From GCA-002282575 sp964646525 (GTDB lineage: Bacteria > Pseudomonadota > Gammaproteobacteria > Thiomicrospirales > Thiomicrospiraceae), in NCBI GenBank assembly GCA_964646525.1, contig CAZYER010000012.1:1-39915 (forward strand): DNA of 39,915 bases. The letters are read 5' to 3'. Below the pieces are notes generated by a model. The model was not told where the DNA came from and ran no database searches. It saw nothing but the letters and a program-made list of their open reading frames with translations. Shown one piece after another: positions 7,788 through 15,055 of this stretch; position 1 is the first letter of the stretch; each line of letters begins with the position of its first letter. Made by a program: the position numbers and the translations under genes.

Positions 7788-9151
7788 TCGATGGCATGAA
7801 TTTGATAGCAGGGGTGATAAGGCTTATCACCTAGTTTCATGCGCTTCTGTTCGATAAAAACGCTGAGCAGAGCATCGATGGCGTGCATAATACTGGCGTC
7901 ACCTTTCAATTGAAAGGGGCCGTGTTGTTGTACAGCCCTGAGTCCGCTGGCTTTCACATTGCCCGCAACAATACCAGAGAAGGCTTTGCGTAATTGGCTG
8001 GCTAACAGATGAGTGGCTTGGTTGGCACTTAAGTTGAGCTGCGCCATATTGTCATGCGTGGGTTCAAATGGGCACTGTAATTCCCACGGAATATTCAGTT
8101 GCCAGTTGAAGTAATAGGCATCACTGTTTGCTTTTCGCTGAGCACGTACTTGCTGTAGGGCGGTTAAACAGCTTTGAGCTACCGTTTCAGCGCCATCAAT
8201 AGCCAGGGTTATTTTTTGCCAAGTTGCACAGCCTAGTGTGCTGGTAATAAAGGTTTCAATGGCAGAAAAATAGGCTTCACTGCCACGCGGTCCAGTCAGA
8301 ATAAGGGGTAATTCAATGTGCTGATTGTCGGGGTGCATCAGGATGCTGAGTAGATAGAGCAATTCTTCCATGGTGCCAGCACCACCGGGAAAAATGACAA
8401 TGCCGTGTCCTAAGCGCACAAAGGCTTCGAGTCGTTTTTCAATGTCGGGCATAATGACCAATTCATTCACCACCGCATTTGGGGCTTCAGCGGCGATAAT
8501 ACCTGGTTCGGTAATACCAATGTAGCGTGCGCTGGCGGTCGTGCGCTGTTTACCGTGAGCAACGGCAGCGCCTTTCATCGGGCCTTTCATGGCACCCGGA
8601 CCACAGCCAGTACATATATCAATGCCTCTTAGCCCCAGCTCATAACCGACAAATTTGCTGTAATCATACTCATAACGCGAAATAGCATGACCACCCCAGC
8701 AGACAATAATGTTGGGCGAAAGATTGGGCTTGAGCAGTTGTGCGTTGCGTAATTGGTGAAAAACAACATTGGTAATACTCGATGAGTCATTCCAATTAAA
8801 CAATCCTGAAGCGCGCAATTCGTTTTTGGTGTAAATCAAGTCGCGTACGACGGCAAACAAATGCTCTTTCAGTCCAGTAATCAGCTCACCATTCACTAGA
8901 GAACGAGCGGGCGGGTTGGTCAGTTGCAGTTGCATGCCGCGACCGTGTGAGCGTACCTGAATGTCAAAATCGGGGTGTCGCTTAATGAGTTTGAGTCCAT
9001 TGTCTTCATCATCACCAGCATTGAGTACGGCTAAGGCGCATTGGCGCAACAAGTCATTTAAGCCGTCGTCTGATTGATCACATAGCTGTTGGACTTCATA
9101 GCGAGACAAGATTTGTAGTGAGCCTTCGGGACGAATCAGGAGTTGGGTCAT
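7784..9151 (-). CDS. ppnN: Pyrimidine/purine nucleotide 5'-monophosphate nucleosidase, LOG family
   Basis: PpnN (YgdH) cleaves nucleotide monophosphates to base and ribose 5-phosphate; in E. coli it is controlled by (p)ppGpp. The LOG-family signature PGGAGTMEE lies at 255-263 and a GCGPGAMKGPMKGA nucleotide-binding loop near 182-195. The N-terminal regulatory and C-terminal extensions that set PpnN apart from short plant LOG proteins are present. I start it at 9151 rather than at the longer ORF start 9226: MTQLL aligns with the E. coli N-terminus, gives 455 residues against 454 in E. coli, and has GGAG seven bases before it. It is the last gene of the oxyR-ridA-recG-ppnN operon, 31 bases after recG. 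Confidence 0.93.
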   Translation of the reverse strand: MTQLLIRPEGSLQILSRYEVQQLCDQSDDGLNDLLRQCALAVLNAGDDEDNGLKLIKRHPDFDIQVRSHGRGMQLQLTNPPARSLVNGELITGLKEHLFAVVRDLIYTKNELRASGLFNWNDSSSITNVVFHQLRNAQLLKPNLSPNIIVCWGGHAISRYEYDYSKFVGYELGLRGIDICTGCGPGAMKGPMKGAAVAHGKQRTTASARYIGITEPGIIAAEAPNAVVNELVIMPDIEKRLEAFVRLGHGIVIFPGGAGTMEELLYLLSILMHPDNQHIELPLILTGPRGSEAYFSAIETFITSTLGCATWQKITLAIDGAETVAQSCLTALQQVRAQRKANSDAYYFNWQLNIPWELQCPFEPTHDNMAQLNLSANQATHLLASQLRKAFSGIVAGNVKASGLRAVQQHGPFQLKGDASIMHAIDALLSVFIEQKRMKLGDKPYHPCYQIHAID

Positions 9152-9182
9152 GGGGTGCTCCAAGTGCGTAAATGGGGTAGAT

Positions 9183-11240
9183 TCAAGCTTGCACAAAACG
9201 CAGCCGATTACTGAGCCAGCGTTCAATCAGTGGTGCAATGCGCTCTGGTGTATGCTGTTCAATCCATTCGGCTTGCGCCAGTGCGGGCTGATGCAAACTG
9301 GCATCGCGTAATAAGTCGGCAATACGCCACTCGCTCAGCCCCGTTTGTCGTGTGCCTAGTACCTCGCCCGGACCGCGTAATTGTAAGTCGAGTTCTGCCA
9401 GTGCGAAACCGTCTTGACTGTTGCGAATGGCTTCCAGTCTTGCCTGCCCTTGTTCAGATAACGGCGGTTTGTAGAGCAAAACACAGCTGCTTTTCAGCGA
9501 GCCTCGTCCGACGCGACCACGCAGCTGATGCAGTTGCGCCAGTCCATAGCGCTCACTGTTGTCGATAATCATTAAGCTGGCATTGGGGACGTTAACGCCG
9601 ACTTCAATCACCGTGGTTGCTACTAACACGTCTAAATGACCTGCCTTAAATGCCTGCATTTGTTTGTCTTTATCGCTATTGCTGAGTTGACCATGTACTA
9701 AGCCCACGCGCAACGAGGGGAAGCGCCCTTTGAGCCATTGTGCTGTGTCGTTGACGTTATGGGCTTCGATGCTTTCGCTTTCTTGCACAAAGGGGCTTAC
9801 CCAATAGGCTTGTGTACCTTGCTGACAGGCTAATGCTAAGCGTTCAGCGACTTGATCTCGCCTTGCTTCGGGAATGACCACGGTTTCAATGGCTTGTCTG
9901 CCTGGTGGTCGCTCGGTTAGATTGGAGACACTTAAATCCCCGTATAAACTCATGGCGAGGGTTCGTGGGATGGGTGTGGCGGTCATGAGCAGTAAATGCG
10001 GCATTTGACTGGCGTGTGTGCCTTTGTTTTTCAGAGCCAGTCGTTGTTCAACGCCAAAACGATGTTGTTCATCGACAACCACTAGCCCGAGTTTGTGGTA
10101 GTTCACCTGCTCTTGAAATAAGGCATGGGTGCCGATCACCACTTGTAGACGGCCATCCCGTAAGTCGAGCAGTGTTTGTCGCTTTTCTGCTGCTTTGGCA
10201 CTGGCGGTAAGTAGAGCGCAGCTGACTCCAAGCGACGTAAACCACTCGTTTAGGCTGCTATAAAGCTGTTCTGCCAAAATTTCTGTCGGAGCCATAATGC
10301 TGGTTTGATAACCAGCACTAGCCGCTTGCGCTGCCGCTAAAGCAGCTAATACCGTTTTACCGCTACCGACATCACCTTGTAATAACCGATGCATGGGGTG
10401 CGGCTGTTGCAGTTCTTCAGCGATGGTTGCCCAAATATGAGCTTGACCTTGGGTGAGTTGAAAGGGCAGGCGTTCAATCAGTTGTGTTACTAACGAGGTT
10501 TGTGCCACTAATGCTGGCGCTTCGCTTTGTGCAAAGGCATGACGGGCCTGTCGTGCTAACAGCTGTTGCGCGGTCAGTTCTTCTAACGCCAAACGTTGTA
10601 TGGCAGGATGCTGCCCAGTGCTTAACGCAACCGCATCGCTGGGTTTGGCTAGATGTACTGCTTTTAGTGCCTCAATGAGCGTGATTTGGGTTTGGTAGAG
10701 TAACTCGCTGGGTGGTTGTTGACTGAGCCGAGCCAAGGCATCGGCTATCGCTTTACGCATCAGCGCCTGTTTGAGTGTGCCAACGCTGGGGTAAACGGCG
10801 GTGAGTCGATCGGGCAGTGGATTGGGTTTGTGTGCATCTAAGCGGGTCATCGTCGGATGCAAGAGTTCCAATTGACCCTGTATATCGCTACGTAGTTGAC
10901 CAAAGACACGTACTGATTGCCCAACTTTTGGTAGGGTATGCGACCATTTTTGATAGTTCAAAAACTTCAGTTGAATCGTCTGTCCTTGCGTCTGCAAGCT
11001 CAGCAAATGAATGGGACGACGAGCTGGTATTTCTTGACTACGACTAATGATGCCTTCTAATTGCACCAGCTTGCCTGATTGGCAGTCATTAGCAGGCGTT
11101 AATTGCGTTCGATCTTCGTAGCGTAAGGGTAAATGCAGGAGCAAATCCCATAGCGTGAAAATGCCTGCTTTGTGCAGGCTATCTTCGGCAGCAGGCCCAA
11201 CACCTGCCAGTTGGTTAACAGGGGTTAACAGGGCGGACAT
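9183..11240 (-). CDS. recG: ATP-dependent DNA helicase RecG
   Basis: Branch-migrating helicase that remodels stalled forks, D-loops and Holliday junctions. The 685 residues match the family length (E. coli 693). The order is an N-terminal helix-hairpin and OB wedge domain (about 1-150), Walker A GDVGSGKT (289-296), DEQH box (390-393), TATPIPRTLA motif III, and the C-terminal helicase half with VIEVGVNVPNA, QLRGRVGRG and the RecG-specific tail. Its ATG overlaps the ridA stop codon (TAATG on the minus strand), so translation is coupled. RecG next to OxyR is a known arrangement in Pseudomonas and related bacteria. Confidence 0.98.
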   Translation of the reverse strand: MSALLTPVNQLAGVGPAAEDSLHKAGIFTLWDLLLHLPLRYEDRTQLTPANDCQSGKLVQLEGIISRSQEIPARRPIHLLSLQTQGQTIQLKFLNYQKWSHTLPKVGQSVRVFGQLRSDIQGQLELLHPTMTRLDAHKPNPLPDRLTAVYPSVGTLKQALMRKAIADALARLSQQPPSELLYQTQITLIEALKAVHLAKPSDAVALSTGQHPAIQRLALEELTAQQLLARQARHAFAQSEAPALVAQTSLVTQLIERLPFQLTQGQAHIWATIAEELQQPHPMHRLLQGDVGSGKTVLAALAAAQAASAGYQTSIMAPTEILAEQLYSSLNEWFTSLGVSCALLTASAKAAEKRQTLLDLRDGRLQVVIGTHALFQEQVNYHKLGLVVVDEQHRFGVEQRLALKNKGTHASQMPHLLLMTATPIPRTLAMSLYGDLSVSNLTERPPGRQAIETVVIPEARRDQVAERLALACQQGTQAYWVSPFVQESESIEAHNVNDTAQWLKGRFPSLRVGLVHGQLSNSDKDKQMQAFKAGHLDVLVATTVIEVGVNVPNASLMIIDNSERYGLAQLHQLRGRVGRGSLKSSCVLLYKPPLSEQGQARLEAIRNSQDGFALAELDLQLRGPGEVLGTRQTGLSEWRIADLLRDASLHQPALAQAEWIEQHTPERIAPLIERWLSNRLRFVQA

Positions 11241-11623
11241 TAGTAGTTATCAAGCACCGCAATGCCGTCAGCTTCAACGAGTGCGCCTTTGGGTAAGGCA
11301 GATACTTGTACCGCAGCGCGTGCTGGGTAAGGCTGTGGGCAGTATTGCGCCATAATGCTGTTAATCAGCGCGAAATCGCCAAGGTCGGTTAAAAAAATAT
11401 TTAACTTAACTAAGTCTTGTACTTTGCCACCAGCTGCTTCAATCACGGCAATGAGGTTTTTGAATACTTGATGTGCTTGTGCTTCGACGCCTTCCGCCAG
11501 TTGCATGGTGTTAGGATCTAGCCCAATTTGACCGGACAAATAAAGTGTACGAGCCGAACAAATAGCTTGTGAATAAGTGCCGATAGCGGCTGGAGCATTG
11601 GGAGTAGAAATAACGTCACGCAT
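11240..11623 (-). CDS. ridA: RidA family reactive enamine/imine deaminase
   Basis: Small trimeric cytoplasmic protein (127 residues) of the YjgF/YER057c/UK114 family. It hydrolyses 2-aminoacrylate and related enamines from PLP enzymes and so protects transaminases and other PLP enzymes. The family features are clear: the N-terminal TYSQAI segment, LYLSGQIGLDP, and the substrate-carboxylate-binding Arg in YPARAAVQV near residue 105. It has an AGGA ribosome site in the 11-base gap after oxyR and overlaps recG. Oxidative stress also damages iron-sulfur and PLP-linked metabolism, so its place beside oxyR makes sense, but regulation by OxyR is inference. Confidence 0.95.
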   Translation of the reverse strand: MRDVISTPNAPAAIGTYSQAICSARTLYLSGQIGLDPNTMQLAEGVEAQAHQVFKNLIAVIEAAGGKVQDLVKLNIFLTDLGDFALINSIMAQYCPQPYPARAAVQVSALPKGALVEADGIAVLDNY

Positions 11624-11634
11624 GATTCAGATTC

Positions 11635-12552
11635 CTATGTAATAGAGTTGGTTTTGATCGGTTCAGAATGGGTTAAGGCAAGTTGCTTAATGGTTTGTGC
11701 CAATAAACGTAGGGCTTCTCGACGTGAATGCGTTGGGCGAGCAATGAGTACCACGTCTCGAAAAGGTGCAGGATCTGCGAGTGGCAGAGTAACCAGTCCT
11801 TGCCATGCATTGGCAGCCGCTAAGCTGGGAAATAAGGTCACACCCATACCGCCAGCAACCATCGCCCGAATGGTTTCTAGCGAACTGCCTTCAATTAATG
11901 ATTGCCAGGGGTGATCGGCGACATGAGGAATGGCGGCTAAGGCATGATCGCGGAAACAATGTCCCTGACCTAAAATAAGCAAGGGTTCGTCTTGAATATC
12001 CTTAACCGAAAGTTGCTGCTTTTGAGTGAGGGGGTGTTGCTCGGGTAGCACCGCGACAAAGGGCTCCCGATAGAGTTGCCAAGCGGTAAAGTCATCGGTT
12101 CCGGGGAAGGGTAGCGCAATGATGGCGGCATCCAGTTCGCCCTGTGTGAGCTTATGTAACAAGTCATGCGTGTAGCCTTCGGTCAGCCGCAATGGCGCTT
12201 TGGGTGCGGCATCTCGCCACGGATGGATCAGCTTAGGCAACAAATAGGGGGCGATGGTAAAAATGATGCCAAGAGACAATTCACCCTGTAATGGGTCGTT
12301 GGTTTTTACTAGGCGTAACAAGTCATCACTGCGTGCCAATATGTCTTGGGCATGTTCCACCACCAATTCACCGATGGGGGTAAATTGCAAAAACTGACGA
12401 CTACGTTCGACCAGCACGACACCCAGACTATCTTCTAGGTGTTTAATGCCGGCAGATAAGGTCGATTGGGTGACATGGCAAACTTCAGCCGCGCGCGCAA
12501 AATGACGTTGCTGGTGTAATGCCATTAAATAACGTAGTTCGGTCAGTGTCAT
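11635..12552 (-). CDS. oxyR: OxyR-type LysR regulator lacking the second redox cysteine
   Basis: 305-residue LysR-type activator. A helix-turn-helix fills about 1-60 (FARAAEVCHVTQSTLSAGI) and the periplasmic-binding-protein-like effector domain about 90-295. OxyR identity rests on the peroxide-sensing motif GHCFRDHAL, whose Cys falls exactly at position 199 as in E. coli, on the EGSSLETIRAMVAGGMGVTLFPSLA segment, and on its place ahead of recG. In E. coli, C199 is oxidised and forms a disulfide with C208. Here position 208 is Ile (codon ATT, checked on the DNA), and the only other cysteine is C25 in the DNA-binding domain. It would have to work as a one-cysteine sensor, or respond to something else. 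No strong ribosome site is visible. It heads an operon with ridA, recG and ppnN. Confidence 0.88.
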   Translation of the reverse strand: MTLTELRYLMALHQQRHFARAAEVCHVTQSTLSAGIKHLEDSLGVVLVERSRQFLQFTPIGELVVEHAQDILARSDDLLRLVKTNDPLQGELSLGIIFTIAPYLLPKLIHPWRDAAPKAPLRLTEGYTHDLLHKLTQGELDAAIIALPFPGTDDFTAWQLYREPFVAVLPEQHPLTQKQQLSVKDIQDEPLLILGQGHCFRDHALAAIPHVADHPWQSLIEGSSLETIRAMVAGGMGVTLFPSLAAANAWQGLVTLPLADPAPFRDVVLIARPTHSRREALRLLAQTIKQLALTHSEPIKTNSIT

Positions 12553-12603
12553 GATGATAGAATAAAACGCATAATAGGATCAGCATAGTAGAGTTGATGA
12601 AAA
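12553..12603. promoter_or_regulatory. Divergent promoter region between oxyR and the microprotein gene
   Basis: Only 51 bases separate the two divergent starts. ATAG occurs at 12557, 12574 and 12585; the last two are 11 bases apart. The E. coli OxyR site is built from ATAG elements about 10-11 bases apart, so autoregulation is possible. The match is partial and no clear -35/-10 pair is seen. Confidence 0.3.
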
Positions 12604-12732
12604 ATGACAATGACTTCTTGGTTACTGATGGCGCTCGGCGTCTTATTCATGGCGCTGTTATTGCGTTGGTTTTTCCCCAATACGGGCGCTGGCTGTGATG
12701 GAGAATCCTGTCGCGTCGATGGAGGTCGTTAA
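12604..12732 (+). CDS. 42-residue membrane microprotein coupled to the CinA-domain gene
   Basis: A short open frame starts ATGACAATGACT and ends TAA, overlapping the next ATG by one base (TAATG). The peptide has a single hydrophobic segment (about W6-F24, rich in Leu, Met, Ala and Phe, broken by R21-W22) and a hydrophilic tail with two cysteines five residues apart (C31, C36). A start at the second Met (12610) is also possible. A GAG-containing stretch precedes it (gagttgatga). The ribosome site of the following gene (GGAGG, 12721-12725) lies inside this frame, which favours real translation and coupling. I recognise no family. It could be chance, but the exact coupling and the clean membrane profile argue for a gene. 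Confidence 0.6.
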   Translation: MTMTSWLLMALGVLFMALLLRWFFPNTGAGCDGESCRVDGGR

Positions 12733-13484
12733 TGCCAAGTATTCATTTGATTATCATTGGCGATGAAATTTTGTCGGGTCGTCGTGCCGATAAACACTTC
12801 GAGTTTGCTCGTGACTTGCTGGCAGAGCGTCATTTAAGCTTAGCCAGTGTGCGTTATGTCGGCGATGATACCACCGAGTTGGTGAAAACCTTGCAAGAAA
12901 GCTTTGCGCGAAGTGATGTGATTACGTTTGTCTTTGGCGGTATTGGTGCAACCCCCGATGATAAAACACGTCAGGCAGCTGCCGTTGCGCTAGGGCTTCC
13001 CTTAGTGCGTCATGTGCAAGGTGTTGCCGAAATTGAAGCTCAGTTTGGTGCTGAAGCTTACCCGATTCGGGTGCGTATGGCGGACTTTCCGCAAGGATCG
13101 AGCTTAATCCCTAATCCCGTTAATCGTGTTTCGGGTTTTGCCATTAAGTCACACTATTTTATGCCCGGTTTTCCGCAAATGAGTTGGCCGATGATGCGTT
13201 GGGTGCTCGATACCCATTATCCGAGCTTGATGGGAGTATCTCAGCAGGTGTCGAGCATTTTGGTGCACGGTCAGTCTGAATCTTTGTGGGTGGAGTGGAT
13301 GGATCAGTTCGAACAGCGTTTTCCGCAATTAAAGATTTACAGTCTACCTCACTTAGGGGAAGATGGTAGTCGGCATATTGAATTGGGCTGTGCGGGCGAT
13401 GCAAACTTGACCCCATTGGGGTTTGCCGAGTTGTTGGCAGAAGCAGAACGAAGACAAGCGGTATTCAGCATCGTATCGGGATAA
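12732..13484 (+). CDS. CinA/MoaB-type molybdopterin-binding domain protein
   Basis: Cytoplasmic protein of 250 residues with the MoCF-biosynthesis fold found in MoaB/Mog and in the N-terminal half of CinA. Diagnostic motifs are IIIGDEILSGRRAD near the start and FGGIGATPDDKTRQA (about residues 77-91), the equivalent of the family's TGGLGPTPDD. The C-terminal nicotinamide-nucleotide amidase domain of full CinA is absent, so this is the short stand-alone form. Proteins of this group have been linked to ADP-ribose or nucleotide pyrophosphatase-like reactions, but the function here cannot be fixed. It is translated directly after the 42-residue microprotein, with GGAGG as ribosome site. Confidence 0.85.
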   Translation: MPSIHLIIIGDEILSGRRADKHFEFARDLLAERHLSLASVRYVGDDTTELVKTLQESFARSDVITFVFGGIGATPDDKTRQAAAVALGLPLVRHVQGVAEIEAQFGAEAYPIRVRMADFPQGSSLIPNPVNRVSGFAIKSHYFMPGFPQMSWPMMRWVLDTHYPSLMGVSQQVSSILVHGQSESLWVEWMDQFEQRFPQLKIYSLPHLGEDGSRHIELGCAGDANLTPLGFAELLAEAERRQAVFSIVSG

Positions 13485-13589
13485 GGTGGGTATTTTTTAT
13501 CGTTTTTATCATGGATTAATGGATTTTTAATTGAAAAATTCGATTAACTTATCATAAAACATTCATTAGCTTTCACCCTCGTATCGGGG

Positions 13590-13595
13590 TATGAT
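13590..13595 (+). promoter_or_regulatory. Candidate -10 box of the Dps-family gene
   Basis: TATGAT lies 35 bases before the ATG, with only a poor -35 (TTAGCT, 18 bases upstream). That is the pattern expected of an activator-dependent promoter. The spacer 13485-13629 also holds an AT-rich hairpin (ATTTTT, AATTG loop, AAAAAT, around 13523-13540) that may help end the upstream transcript. The ribosome site is GGAG at about 13618. Confidence 0.4.
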
Positions 13596-13629
13596 TTAGC
13601 CATCAAGACAACAAAGTGGAGAGAGAAAG

Positions 13630-14070
13630 ATGAGTACTGATATTCAACATGGATTGCAACAGGTGTTGGCAGACACCTACAGTTTAATGGCAAAAACCCA
13701 TCTGTATCACTGGAATGTGACAGGTGTTGGATTCATGTCATTACATACGCAGTTTCAAGCACAGTATGAAGCCTTATTCGCTGCCGTTGATGAAATTGCC
13801 GAGCGCATACGTCAATTGGGTGAAATGGTGCATGGCGGTTTACCGACTTTTGCCAAAAACAGTCAGCTAGGATCTCCCAACGCCAGAAGTGCAGAAGAGA
13901 TGTTGAAAGAGTTAGCTGAAGATCATCAAAGTATGGCTAAGTCTTTGGTTAGTTTTGCTAATGCGGCCGATGAAGCGGGAGATCGTATTACCGCTGATCT
14001 GTTAACCGTGCGTGCTGCCGATCATGACAAAACAGCATGGATGCTCAATGCACAGATTGTTCACCGTTAA
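13630..14070 (+). CDS. dps: Dps-family ferritin-like DNA/iron protection protein
   Basis: 146-residue ferritin-like protein that should form a 12-subunit shell and store iron while consuming peroxide. The Dps hallmark is present: KTHLYHWNVTG with H27, then H39 twelve residues later, and DEIAERIR with D54 and E58. These match the inter-subunit ferroxidase ligands H51, H63, D78 and E82 of E. coli Dps. The remaining ligand, four residues after the second His (Asp67 in E. coli, often Glu elsewhere), is Gln43 here (codon CAA). There is no long Lys-rich N-terminal tail, so non-specific DNA binding is less sure. It is followed 38 bases later by a peroxiredoxin and fits an oxidative-stress cluster near oxyR. 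Confidence 0.92.
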   Translation: MSTDIQHGLQQVLADTYSLMAKTHLYHWNVTGVGFMSLHTQFQAQYEALFAAVDEIAERIRQLGEMVHGGLPTFAKNSQLGSPNARSAEEMLKELAEDHQSMAKSLVSFANAADEAGDRITADLLTVRAADHDKTAWMLNAQIVHR

Positions 14071-14108
14071 TTTTTATTGTTTTTCACACCAACTAGGAGT
14101 CGTTTCAT

Positions 14109-14843
14109 ATGCAACTTAAAGATATGACTGGTCAAAAAGTCCCTCAAGTTACTTTCCGTACACGTTCAGGTCATGAATGGGTTGACGTAACATCTGACGA
14201 TATTTTCAAAGATAAAACGGTTATTGTTTTCTCTTTGCCGGGTGCTTACACACCAACCTGTTCTTCAACTCACTTGCCACGTTATGAAGAGTTAGCGATG
14301 GAGTTTTTTGAGCGTGGTGTGGACGACATCTATTGTTTGAGTGTTAATGATACCTTCGTTATGAATGCTTGGGCGGCTGATCAAGACTTACAGTACGTTA
14401 AAGTCATTCCTGATGGTAACGGTGAGTTTTCTGCTGGTATGGGTCTGTTAGTTGATAAAGATAACTTGGGCTTTGGTAAGCGTTCATGGCGTTATTCAAT
14501 GCTGGTTAAAAACGGCGTGATTGAAAAAATGTTCATTGAGCCAATGAAAGATGGCGACCCATTTGAAGTTTCAGACGCAGTTACTATGTTGCGTTACATG
14601 GATCCTAATGCGGCATTGCCAACCGATGCGGTGGTGATTACGCGTGATGGTTGCCCATTCTGCTACAAGGCGAAAACTATGTTAGAAGACAAGGGCATTG
14701 AGTATGTTGAATTATCTCTTGAGGCGATTGGCTTAACGTCATTACGTGCCTTGACGGGTCGTGAGACAGTACCTCAAGTGTTCTTAGATGGTAAGCACAT
14801 TGGTGGTAGTGACGATTTAGAAGCATTCATGGCGGCTAAATAA
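14109..14843 (+). CDS. Hybrid peroxiredoxin-glutaredoxin (glutathione peroxidase activity)
   Basis: 244-residue fusion of a Prx5-type peroxiredoxin (about 1-160) and a glutaredoxin (about 170-244), as in the Haemophilus influenzae hybrid Prx5. The peroxidatic cysteine is C51 in PGAYTPTC. The glutaredoxin site is CPFC (182-185), followed by TVPQVFLDGKHIGGSDDL, the cis-Pro and glutathione-binding part. It reduces peroxides using glutathione; the attached Grx recycles the peroxidatic cysteine. A strong ribosome site (AGGAG) precedes the ATG. Glutathione reductase follows, which supplies the GSH it needs. Gene order dps, hyPrx, gor suggests joint induction, though the gor spacer has its own regulatory-looking sequence. 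Confidence 0.96.
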   Translation: MQLKDMTGQKVPQVTFRTRSGHEWVDVTSDDIFKDKTVIVFSLPGAYTPTCSSTHLPRYEELAMEFFERGVDDIYCLSVNDTFVMNAWAADQDLQYVKVIPDGNGEFSAGMGLLVDKDNLGFGKRSWRYSMLVKNGVIEKMFIEPMKDGDPFEVSDAVTMLRYMDPNAALPTDAVVITRDGCPFCYKAKTMLEDKGIEYVELSLEAIGLTSLRALTGRETVPQVFLDGKHIGGSDDLEAFMAAK

Positions 14844-14858
14844 GGTTTCTCTCTCTAG

Positions 14859-14949
14859 GGCAAACGCTCGGATCCCATCCGTTATCGGATGGGATTGCTT
14901 AAACGGTTCAAATGACAGGCACCACGTCAATTTGTTTATGCCGTTTGCC
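14859..14949 (+). terminator. Nested hairpins between the peroxiredoxin and gor genes
   Basis: An inner perfect 10-bp stem (ATCCCATCCG at 14872-14881, CGGATGGGAT at 14886-14895, loop TTAT) sits inside an outer 8-bp pair GGCAAACG (14859-14866) and CGTTTGCC (14942-14949). The outer pair is followed directly by tactttttat. The inner stem alone has no T-run. The structure may end or attenuate the peroxiredoxin transcript before gor. Confidence 0.5.
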
Positions 14950-14967
14950 TACTTTTTATATTCATAA

Positions 14968-15019
14968 GCTATCTGACAGTGTAACGGTCGTCATGACTGT
15001 TGGATATCTTATGGATAGC
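14968..15019 (+). promoter_or_regulatory. Dyads upstream of gor
   Basis: GCTATC (14968-14973) and GATAGC (15014-15019) form a widely spaced inverted repeat. A second pair, ACAGT (14976-14980) and ACTGT (14996-15000), lies inside it with a different centre. ATAG/CTAT cores are the building blocks of OxyR sites, so control by the nearby OxyR is conceivable. The spacing does not match the consensus cleanly, so this is only a candidate. The gor ribosome site is AAGGAG, nine bases before the ATG. Confidence 0.3.
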
Positions 15020-15055
15020 ATTCCGCAAAATCGACTCAATTAAGGAGTAATTCGC

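Noticed and set aside
9230..9568. 112-residue open frame on the plus strand inside recG
   Set aside because: It lies wholly antisense to a well-conserved recG reading frame, has no ribosome site and no recognisable domain. It is a shadow frame.
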